Shown here: piece by piece, positions 1-5,016 of the stretch
Numbering within the stretch: the first letter of the stretch is position 1
Layout of the letters: every line of letters starts with the position of its first letter
DNA from: a bacterium
Lineage (GTDB): Bacteria > Pseudomonadota > Gammaproteobacteria > Burkholderiales > Burkholderiaceae_C
DNA: 11,484 nt
Direction: 5' to 3'
NCBI GenBank assembly: GCA_030824095.1
Contig: JAVBYK010000098.1
Span: 1-11,484 of the forward strand
Notes under the pieces: generated by a model
What the model was told of the DNA's origin: nothing
What the model saw: only the letters and a program-made list of their open reading frames with translations
Databases searched by the model: none
Position numbers and translations under genes: made by a program

Positions 1-365
1 GCGGCAACGGGCGCCGGGGCTTCGCGCTTCAGGCGGTTGATCTGTTTGACCATCAGGAAAATGATGAAAGCCAGAATGGCAAAGTTGACGGCCACGGTGA
101 TAAAGCTGCCGTAGGCGAAAACCGGAACCCCCGCCTTTTTCAGCGCGTCCAGCGTTGTGGCGGTACCCGGCGGGACGCTGCCCAGAATCAGGAACAGATT
201 GGAAAAATCGAGTTTTCCGAACGCGGCCCCGACGACCGGCATGATGAGGTCTGCGACCACCGAATCCACAATTTTGCCGAACGCGCCACCAATGATCACG
301 CCCACGGCGAGATCAATCACGTTGCCTTTGACCGCGAAATCCTTGAATTCCTGAATCATTCCCAT
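1..365 (-). CDS. mscL: Large-conductance mechanosensitive channel MscL (partial, C-terminus missing)
   Basis: MscL forms a homopentameric inner-membrane pore that opens under membrane tension to release solutes during hypo-osmotic shock. The minus-strand frame gives 121 residues beginning MGMIQEFKDFAVKGNVIDLA and runs off the left edge with no stop. Visible are the amphipathic N-terminal helix, TM1 (about residues 15-43, with the AVGVIIGGAFGKIV signature; Leu19 and Val23 match the hydrophobic gate of E. coli MscL), a short periplasmic loop (about 44-85), TM2 (about 86-106) and the start of the basic cytoplasmic tail (KQINRLKRE). The family is usually about 136-145 residues, so only the last C-terminal helix is missing. 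The start at 365 is supported by AGGAG (complement of 375-379) nine bases upstream. It is divergent from petA, with its own candidate promoter at 397-424. Confidence 0.96.
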   Translation of the reverse strand, partial: MGMIQEFKDFAVKGNVIDLAVGVIIGGAFGKIVDSVVADLIMPVVGAAFGKLDFSNLFLILGSVPPGTATTLDALKKAGVPVFAYGSFITVAVNFAILAFIIFLMVKQINRLKREAPAPVA

Positions 366-396
366 CGCAATATGCTCCTATTTCATTCAATACGGC

Positions 397-424
397 AGTA
401 TTGTCCACAATTGCCATGTGTCAA
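397..424 (-). promoter_or_regulatory. Candidate sigma70 promoter of mscL
   Basis: On the minus strand a perfect -35 box TTGACA (424 to 419) is followed after 16 bases by AATACT (402 to 397), a 4/6 match to the -10 consensus. Transcription would start near 390, about 25 bases upstream of the mscL ATG and just upstream of its AGGAG. The spacer contains a short inverted repeat, ATTGT-CC-ACAAT (400-411), which could be an operator half-site pair or chance. Inferred from sequence only. Confidence 0.5.
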
Positions 425-476
425 GGTGATGCTGTCCGGGCGGTCGCGCGGCAGAAAGTCGGTGTTGGCCGTCAGC

Positions 477-482
477 TACAAT
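477..482 (+). promoter_or_regulatory. Possible -10 element for petABC
   Basis: TACAAT matches five of six consensus -10 positions and lies 43 bases upstream of the petA ATG, in the only non-coding stretch before the operon. No convincing -35 hexamer is seen at 16-18 bases spacing (453-460 reads roughly agaaagtc), so the promoter is weak, activator-dependent or misassigned. The implied start site is near 489, giving a leader of about 37 bases. Confidence 0.3.
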
Positions 483-525
483 CGGAGATTACCCCTAGTA
501 AGTAGTCTGTTCACTGAGGATTCTC

Positions 526-1140
526 ATGAGTGCAAGCCTTGTCGACATCCAACCGTCCGACCCCAGTAAGCGAACCTGGCTGATTGCCTCCAGCTGCGCT
601 GGCGCTGTTGGCGTTGGTGCAGCCGCCATCCCTTTTGTCAGCACATTCCAGCCGTCTGAGCGGGCCAAAGCCGCCGGTGCAGCGGTGGAAGTGGATATCG
701 GTGCCATGAAACCCGGCGAGAAATTGACCGTGGAGTGGCGCGGCAAGCCCGTGTGGATCGTTCGCCGCACTCCAGAACAACTCGCCAGCCTGGGGAAAAT
801 CACCGGTCAACTGGCCGACCCCGAGTCCAAGCGCAAGCCTGCGGAGTTGACCCCCGAATACGCCCGCAACGAAGCGCGCTCCATCAAGCCCGAGTATTTC
901 GTGGCCGTTGGCATCTGTACCCATCTGGGTTGCTCGCCATCCGACAAGTTCCAGACCGGCGCCCAGCCTTCGTTGCCAGATGATTGGCAAGGCGGTTTCC
1001 TGTGCCCCTGCCATGGTTCGACATTCGACTTGGCTGGCCGCGTGTTCAAGAACAAGCCCGCACCCGACAACCTCGAAGTGCCGCCCCATATGTTCCTGTC
1101 CGACAGCAAGCTGCTGATCGGTGAAGACAAGAAAGCCTGA
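526..1140 (+). CDS. petA: Ubiquinol-cytochrome c reductase, Rieske iron-sulfur subunit
   Basis: The Rieske protein takes the first electron from ubiquinol at the Qo site of the bc1 complex and passes it to cytochrome c1. The 204-residue product has an N-terminal signal-anchor helix (about residues 17-40) preceded by SKRTWL, a Lys-Arg variant of the twin-arginine motif; Rieske proteins are Tat-exported in bacteria in general. Cluster-binding boxes are CTHLGC (131-136) and CPCHGS (160-165). By family analogy Cys131, His133, Cys160 and His163 bind the [2Fe-2S] cluster, and Cys136 and Cys162 form the stabilising disulfide. Length and motif spacing are normal, and the flexible Ala-rich hinge (about 46-53) is present. 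The start at 526 follows TGAGGA (515-520) by five bases. It is the first gene of petABC, 11 bases before petB. Confidence 0.98.
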   Translation: MSASLVDIQPSDPSKRTWLIASSCAGAVGVGAAAIPFVSTFQPSERAKAAGAAVEVDIGAMKPGEKLTVEWRGKPVWIVRRTPEQLASLGKITGQLADPESKRKPAELTPEYARNEARSIKPEYFVAVGICTHLGCSPSDKFQTGAQPSLPDDWQGGFLCPCHGSTFDLAGRVFKNKPAPDNLEVPPHMFLSDSKLLIGEDKKA

Positions 1141-1151
1141 GGACTCAAGAA

Positions 1152-2555
1152 ATGGCTGATTTCAAGGAAATTTCCCCCAACGCGTCGGCTGGTGCCAAGC
1201 TCACCAACTGGTTTGAGAACCGTTTGCCGACGGCGTTCGACATGTACAAGGTGCACATGTCGGAGTACTACGCTCCCAAGAACTTCAACTTCTGGTACAT
1301 CTTCGGCTCGTTGGCCATGCTGGTGCTGGTGATCCAGATCGTGACCGGTATTTTCCTGGTCATGCATTACAAGCCCGATGCGGCTCTGGCATTCGGCTCG
1401 GTTGAGTACATCATGCGCGATGTGCCATGGGGCTGGTTGATCCGTTACATGCACTCCACGGGGGCTTCTGCCTTCTTCGTGGTTGTCTACCTGCACATGT
1501 TCCGTGGGCTGCTGTATGGAAGCTATCGCAAGCCGCGCGAACTGGTCTGGGTTTTCGGCTGCGCCATCTTTCTTTGCCTGATGGCAGAGGCCTTCATGGG
1601 CTACCTGCTGCCATGGGGTCAGATGAGCTACTGGGGTGCCCAAGTGATTGTCAATCTGTTTGCGGCTGTGCCTTTTGTCGGTCCCGACCTGGCGCTGTTG
1701 ATCCGTGGCGACTATGTGGTCGGTGATGCCACCCTGAACCGCTTCTTCAGCTTCCATGTGATCGCGGTTCCGCTGGTGCTGTTGGGTTTGGTGGTTGCGC
1801 ATTTGATGGCCCTGCACGACGTGGGCTCCAACAATCCCGACGGCATTGAAATCAAGGCCACCAAGGACGACAAGGGTGTTCCGCTGGACGGCATCCCGTT
1901 CCACCCCTACTACACCGTGCACGACATCTTCGCTGTGTGCATGTTCCTAATGGTGTTCTCCGCCGTGATTTTCTTTGCACCGGAGTTCGGTGGTTACTTC
2001 CTGGAGTACAACAACTTCATTCCGGCTGACCCCTTGCAAACCCCCTTGCACATCGCTCCGGTCTGGTACTTCACTCCGTTCTACTCCATGCTGCGTGCCA
2101 TCACCGATCAGATGATTTTGGTGCTGATCACCTGCGTGGTCGGCGCTGCTGTCCTGGCCGTGGTCAAGTTCAAGTTGCCTGCCATTGTGAAGGGCGGCAT
2201 CGTTATCGGTGCTGCGGCTGTTGTGGCCATGATGCTGTCCATTGACGCCAAATTCTGGGGTGTGGTGGCCATGGGCGGTGCGGTTGTGATTCTGTTCTTC
2301 CTGCCCTGGCTGGACAACTGCGCAGTGAAGTCGATTCGTTATCGTCCCGACTGGCACAAGTATCTGTATGCCGTGTTCGTTGTGATCTTCGTGATCCTGG
2401 CGTATCTGGGTACTCAGCCTCCATCTGCCATTGGCGAGCGCGTATCCCAGGTCGGCACACTGTTCTATTTTGGTTTCTTCCTGCTGATGCCATGGTGGAG
2501 TCGTATTGGTGCGGTCAAACCCGTGCCAACACGAGTCAATTTCACTGCCCATTGA
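1152..2555 (+). CDS. petB: Ubiquinol-cytochrome c reductase, cytochrome b subunit
   Basis: Cytochrome b is the membrane core of the bc1 complex. It carries hemes bL and bH and both quinone sites, and drives the Q cycle. The 467-residue product is strongly hydrophobic and full length. Probable heme ligands are His101 and His115 in helix B (14 apart) and His202 and His217 in helix D. The second pair is 15 residues apart, one more than in mitochondrial and alphaproteobacterial cytochrome b as I recall them. The Qo-site motif usually written PEWY reads PVWY here (303-306), so the Glu is replaced by Val304. C-terminal hydrophobic segments (about 322-338, 347-362, 366-386, 404-420, 432-449) complete the b-type fold with an extra helix pair typical of long proteobacterial forms. 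The ATG at 1152 follows GAGGA (1139-1143), which overlaps the petA stop, so translation is probably coupled. Confidence 0.98.
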   Translation: MADFKEISPNASAGAKLTNWFENRLPTAFDMYKVHMSEYYAPKNFNFWYIFGSLAMLVLVIQIVTGIFLVMHYKPDAALAFGSVEYIMRDVPWGWLIRYMHSTGASAFFVVVYLHMFRGLLYGSYRKPRELVWVFGCAIFLCLMAEAFMGYLLPWGQMSYWGAQVIVNLFAAVPFVGPDLALLIRGDYVVGDATLNRFFSFHVIAVPLVLLGLVVAHLMALHDVGSNNPDGIEIKATKDDKGVPLDGIPFHPYYTVHDIFAVCMFLMVFSAVIFFAPEFGGYFLEYNNFIPADPLQTPLHIAPVWYFTPFYSMLRAITDQMILVLITCVVGAAVLAVVKFKLPAIVKGGIVIGAAAVVAMMLSIDAKFWGVVAMGGAVVILFFLPWLDNCAVKSIRYRPDWHKYLYAVFVVIFVILAYLGTQPPSAIGERVSQVGTLFYFGFFLLMPWWSRIGAVKPVPTRVNFTAH

Positions 2556-2558
2556 GCT

Positions 2559-2562
2559 GGAG
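2559..2562 (+). promoter_or_regulatory. Ribosome binding site fixing the petC start
   Basis: GGAG lies nine bases before the ATG at 2572. This start gives a clean signal peptide (MKKILITLLAAVGFVAGAHA). An in-frame ATG at 2506 would add 22 residues that overlap the end of petB and spoil the N-terminal signal, so it is not used. Confidence 0.75.
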
Positions 2563-2571
2563 ATTAAGCAT

Positions 2572-3330
2572 ATGAAAAAGATTTTGATAACGTTGCTGGC
2601 TGCAGTGGGTTTCGTTGCGGGTGCCCACGCCAACACTGGCGGTCCAGCCTGGGACAAGGCGCCTGATCGGACCAACGATTTGGCGGCCCTGCAAAACGGC
2701 GCCAAGCTGTTTGTGAATTACTGCCTGAACTGCCACTCGGCAGCGTTCATGCGCTACAACCGGCTGAAGGACATCGGTCTGACCGAACAGCAAATCAAGG
2801 ACAACCTGTTGTTTGCGACCGAAAAGGTCGGTGACACCATGAAGTCGGCGATTGATCCCAAGCAGGCCAAGGAATGGTTTGGCGCCAATCCGCCTGATCT
2901 GACCGTGATCGCGCGGTCGCGCGCAGCACAAGGAAAAGGTACCGGTGCAGACTACCTGTACACCTACATGCGCTCTTTCTATGCCGATGAGGCCAAGGCA
3001 ACCGGCTGGAATAACCTGGTGTTCCCCAATGTCGGCATGCCCCACGCGCTTTGGGAACTGCAGGGCAAGCGCGAAGCGGTTTTTGAAACCGTAACCGAGC
3101 ACGGCCAGGAAACACATGTTTTCAAAGGCTGGAAGCAGATCACTCCTGGTACCTTGGCTCCCGAGCAGTACGATCAGGCTGTTGGGGATCTGGTGGCCTA
3201 TCTGGAATGGATGGCCGAGCCAGCCAAGAATACGCGCGTTCGTGTAGGCTTTGGGGTCATGCTGTTCCTGTTGTTCATGACGCTGATTGCATGGCGCTTG
3301 AACGCCGCATACTGGAAAGACGTCAAGTAA
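2572..3330 (+). CDS. petC: Ubiquinol-cytochrome c reductase, cytochrome c1 subunit
   Basis: Cytochrome c1 accepts electrons from the Rieske protein and passes them to soluble or membrane cytochrome c on the periplasmic side. The 252-residue product starts with a Sec signal peptide (1-20, probable cleavage after AHA). The c-type heme is attached at CLNCH (51-55), where Cys51 and Cys54 bind covalently and His55 is an axial ligand. Met156 in NVGMPH is the likely sixth ligand, inferred by analogy. A C-terminal membrane anchor spans about 224-241 and is followed by a short basic cytoplasmic tail ending KDVK. The protein is exported unfolded by Sec and needs the cytochrome c maturation system. It lies 16 bases after petB and is the last gene of petABC, followed by a terminator at 3386-3417. 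Confidence 0.97.
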   Translation: MKKILITLLAAVGFVAGAHANTGGPAWDKAPDRTNDLAALQNGAKLFVNYCLNCHSAAFMRYNRLKDIGLTEQQIKDNLLFATEKVGDTMKSAIDPKQAKEWFGANPPDLTVIARSRAAQGKGTGADYLYTYMRSFYADEAKATGWNNLVFPNVGMPHALWELQGKREAVFETVTEHGQETHVFKGWKQITPGTLAPEQYDQAVGDLVAYLEWMAEPAKNTRVRVGFGVMLFLLFMTLIAWRLNAAYWKDVK

Positions 3331-3351
3331 CGCGGTTTTTTTTGCGAGCCT

Positions 3352-3374
3352 GGTGGCATCCTCTGGATGGCACC
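3352..3374 (+). repeat. Imperfect inverted repeat downstream of petC
   Basis: The arms GGTGGCATCC (3352-3361) and GGATGGCACC (3365-3374) pair over ten positions with one internal G-G mismatch and a three-base loop (TCT). No T-run follows, so it is not itself an intrinsic terminator. It may protect the 3' end of the petABC message or be a decayed terminator. Confidence 0.5.
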
Positions 3375-3385
3375 CAATGGTTTCG

Positions 3386-3417
3386 GAGTGGGTTGGCAAT
3401 GGCAACCCACTCTTTTT
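3386..3417 (+). terminator. Intrinsic (Rho-independent) terminator of petABC
   Basis: A perfect 10-bp stem, GAGTGGGTTG (3386-3395) with CAACCCACTC (3403-3412), encloses a seven-base loop (GCAATGG) and is followed directly by five T residues (3413-3417), then AATTTTTA. It lies 56 bases after the petC stop and 21 bases before sspA. It should end most petABC transcripts, so sspA needs readthrough or its own promoter. Confidence 0.88.
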
Positions 3418-3420
3418 AAT
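3393..3420 (+). promoter_or_regulatory. Candidate sspA promoter overlapping the petABC terminator
   Basis: TTGGCA (3393-3398, 5/6 match to the -35 consensus) and TTTAAT (3415-3420, 5/6 match to the -10 consensus) are separated by 16 bases. The -35 lies at the end of the terminator's left arm and loop, and the -10 is formed from its T-run. The predicted start site near 3426-3428 falls inside the AGGAG of sspA (3425-3429), which would leave a very short leader with a trimmed Shine-Dalgarno sequence. That weakens the case unless initiation is a few bases earlier. Confidence 0.4.
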
Positions 3421-3438
3421 TTTTAGGAGTCAATCGCC

Positions 3439-4050
3439 ATGATGGTGCTGTATTCAGGAACAACCTGCCCGTTTTCTCACCGCTGCCGCTTTGTCCTGTT
3501 TGAAAAAGGCATGGACTTCGAGATTCGCGATGTCGACCTGTACAACAAGCCGGAAGACATCAGTGTGATGAATCCGTATGGGCAAGTGCCGATTCTGGTC
3601 GAACGTGACTTGATCCTGTACGAGTCCAACATCATCAATGAATACATTGACGAACGTTTCCCGCATCCCCAACTGATGCCCGGAGATCCGGTGGACCGCG
3701 CACGTGTGCGCCTGTTCCTGCTCAATTTCGAGAAGGAACTGTTTGTTCACGTGTCGACCCTGGAGGCGCGTAGCTCCAAAGGCAACGAAAAGGCCCTGGA
3801 AAAGGCCCGTGCCCACATCCGGGATCGTTTGACCCAGTTGGCGCCTGTTTTCCTGAAAAACAAGTACATGCTGGGCGACAATTTTTCCATGTTGGACGTG
3901 GCGATTGCGCCGCTGCTCTGGCGCCTGGATTTTTACGGCATTGACCTGAGCAAGAATGCTGCGCCGCTGCTGAAGTACGCGGAGCGCATTTTTTCGCGTC
4001 CTGCCTACATTGAGGCACTGACACCGTCCGAAAAAGTGATGCGCAAATAA
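3439..4050 (+). CDS. sspA: Stringent starvation protein A (GST-fold RNA polymerase-associated regulator)
   Basis: SspA binds RNA polymerase and supports survival and stress gene expression in starvation and acid stress; in E. coli it also acts with sigma70 as a transcription cofactor. The 203-residue product has the glutathione S-transferase fold: an N-terminal thioredoxin-like half (about 1-80, with the cis-proline segment QVPIL at 49-53 and YESNII at 61-66), then an all-helical half. The Pro-His-Pro surface motif (75-77, in DERFPHPQLMP) matches the conserved PHP pocket of E. coli SspA that contacts RNA polymerase. AGGAG (3425-3429) is nine bases before the first of two tandem ATG codons (3439 and 3442); either could be used. 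It follows the petABC terminator and precedes sspB by 15 bases. Transferase activity towards glutathione is not expected from the family. Confidence 0.96.
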   Translation: MMVLYSGTTCPFSHRCRFVLFEKGMDFEIRDVDLYNKPEDISVMNPYGQVPILVERDLILYESNIINEYIDERFPHPQLMPGDPVDRARVRLFLLNFEKELFVHVSTLEARSSKGNEKALEKARAHIRDRLTQLAPVFLKNKYMLGDNFSMLDVAIAPLLWRLDFYGIDLSKNAAPLLKYAERIFSRPAYIEALTPSEKVMRK

Positions 4051-4057
4051 ATTTGCG
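4042..4057 (+). repeat. Inverted repeat spanning the sspA stop codon
   Basis: CGCAAATAAATTTGCG has seven-base perfect arms (4042-4048 and 4051-4057) around a two-base centre; the sspA TAA stop sits at 4048-4050. The tight centre makes an RNA hairpin strained, though it could open to a four-base loop. It ends eight bases before the sspB ATG, where a Shine-Dalgarno sequence would be expected. Confidence 0.45.
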
Positions 4058-4065
4058 ACGTTTCC

Positions 4066-4533
4066 ATGCTTGACGCCGCTGACTCCAGTTCCACCCGCCC
4101 GTATCTCATCCGCGCCATTTACGAGTGGTGCACCGACAATGGACTCACGCCGTTCATTGCCGTGCTCGTGGACGAGACGGTGCGTGTGCCCAACGAGTAT
4201 GTGAAAGATGGTGAGATCGTGTTGAACATCAGTTTTGACGCGACGAGCTCACTCAACATGGGTAACGAATACATCGAATTCAAAGGACGATTCGGTGGCG
4301 TGGCGCGGGACATTTTTGTGCCGGTAGACCGGGTGGTAGCCATCTATGCGCGTGAGAATGGACAGGGCATGGCATTCCCTATGTTGGCCAGTTCGGCGGC
4401 TGCTGCAGAGCCGGCTCCGTCGGAGAGCAAGACGGGTGTTTTGACCCCGGTGATCAGCGTTCCACCAGAAAATGGATCTGATGCGCCACGCCCGCCGTCA
4501 GGTGGAAAACCTTCTTTAACGCGGATCAAATGA
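4066..4533 (+). CDS. sspB: ClpXP protease specificity-enhancing factor SspB
   Basis: SspB is an adaptor that binds ssrA-tagged peptides from stalled ribosomes and delivers them to the ClpXP protease. The 155-residue product has the compact substrate-binding domain at about residues 10-108 (start STRPYLIRAIYEWCTDNG; central FKGRFGGVARDIFVPV; end YARENGQGMAFP). A flexible Ala/Pro/Ser/Glu-rich linker (about 109-145) follows, then a short tail, GGKPSLTRIK, that resembles the ClpX-binding tail of E. coli SspB. Domain, linker and tail are all intact, so it should be functional. It lies 15 bases after sspA and is probably co-transcribed. No clear Shine-Dalgarno sequence precedes the ATG. The start is fixed by homology, since the conserved part begins at residue 10 and no other in-frame start lies nearby. 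Confidence 0.95.
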   Translation: MLDAADSSSTRPYLIRAIYEWCTDNGLTPFIAVLVDETVRVPNEYVKDGEIVLNISFDATSSLNMGNEYIEFKGRFGGVARDIFVPVDRVVAIYARENGQGMAFPMLASSAAAAEPAPSESKTGVLTPVISVPPENGSDAPRPPSGGKPSLTRIK

Positions 4534-4541
4534 CACTTTGC

Positions 4542-4572
4542 GTGACTTTGGGCCTGTTGGCTGATGTAGAAT
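4542..4572 (+). promoter_or_regulatory. Candidate promoter of tRNA-Thr
   Basis: TAGAAT (4567-4572, 5/6 match to the -10 consensus) ends nine bases before the tRNA 5' end. GTGACT (4542-4547) is a 4/6 match to the -35 consensus, but the 19-base spacer is long. The position fits a tRNA promoter. Readthrough from sspAB (stop at 4533) is an alternative source of the transcript. Confidence 0.4.
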
Positions 4573-4581
4573 AGAAGACGT

Positions 4582-4657
4582 GCCGCTTTAGCTCAGTTGG
4601 TAGAGCAACCGCCTTGTAAGCGGTAGGTCGTCAGTTCGAATCCGACAAGCGGCACCA
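4582..4657 (+). tRNA. tRNA-Thr (anticodon UGU)
   Basis: The 76-base cloverleaf has a perfect 7-bp acceptor stem (GCCGCTT with AAGCGGC), a D arm (GCTC...GAGC), an anticodon stem ACCGC/GCGGT with loop CTTGTAA, so the anticodon is TGT (4615-4617) and reads ACA-type Thr codons, a T arm with TTCGAAT, discriminator A and an encoded CCA (4655-4657). The T stem has one A-C mismatch, which E. coli tRNA-Thr(UGU) also has as I recall it. It sits between sspB and the convergent DUF721 gene. Confidence 0.97.
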
Positions 4658-4676
4658 TTTGCGCCTATTTGGCAAC

Positions 4677-4991
4677 TCAGCGTGTAGCGTCAGGCGTCTG
4701 GACCTTCAGACGAATGGCGCTGATCTCCCAACCCTTGGCTCGCAGGTGTGACTCCAGGGCTGGCAGGAGTTGGCGAATTTTTGAGGCAATGGCATTGTTG
4801 TCCAGAATCAGGCACCAGACAGTGCCCTCAATTGGACCCGCCCGTACAGCTGAACGCAAAGCGACGGGAATAAGTGCTTCAATTGATTGAAGCCGGGCAG
4901 CCGATTCCGCAACAAGTCCTGTCAGGCGCGCCAGCGTCGGTGAGTCCTGCGTGGCTTGCAGCAGCGTGTAGGAATGGTTGCGACGGTTCAT
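4677..4991 (-). CDS. DUF721 / DciA-like small protein
   Basis: The 104-residue product begins MNRRNHSYTLLQATQDSPTL and matches, from memory, the DUF721 proteins of Comamonadaceae. The broader DUF721 family includes DciA, which helps load the replicative helicase DnaB in bacteria that lack DnaC. Visible are an N-terminal helix-rich part with LTGLVAESAARLQ and a core, VWCLILDNNAIASKIRQLLPALESHLRAKGW, broken here only by position (about 64-94), that fits the KH-like domain of the family. Whether this short form has the helicase-loading role is not settled by sequence. An in-frame ATG at 5051 would add 20 residues and overlap the divergent peptidase gene; the start at 4991 agrees with the family N-terminus, though its Shine-Dalgarno sequence (AAGG, very close to the ATG) is poor. 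It is convergent with the tRNA (19 bases apart) and divergent from the M23 gene (25 bases apart). Confidence 0.82.
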   Translation of the reverse strand: MNRRNHSYTLLQATQDSPTLARLTGLVAESAARLQSIEALIPVALRSAVRAGPIEGTVWCLILDNNAIASKIRQLLPALESHLRAKGWEISAIRLKVQTPDATR

Positions 4992-5003
4992 GACCTTAGA
5001 TGC

Positions 5004-5010
5004 GAGGGGA
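5004..5010 (+). promoter_or_regulatory. Strong ribosome binding site of the M23 peptidase gene
   Basis: GAGGGGA lies six bases before the ATG at 5017, within the 25-base gap shared with the divergent DUF721 gene. It fixes the start at 5017. Confidence 0.75.
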
Positions 5011-5016
5011 TTTTGA

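Noticed and set aside
2506..2571. Upstream in-frame start for petC adding 22 residues
   Set aside because: It overlaps petB, puts a polar segment ahead of the signal peptide and lacks a Shine-Dalgarno sequence; the ATG at 2572 has GGAG and a clean signal peptide.
3336..3343. Run of eight T just after the petC stop
   Set aside because: No stem precedes it, so it is not an intrinsic terminator; the real one is at 3386-3417.
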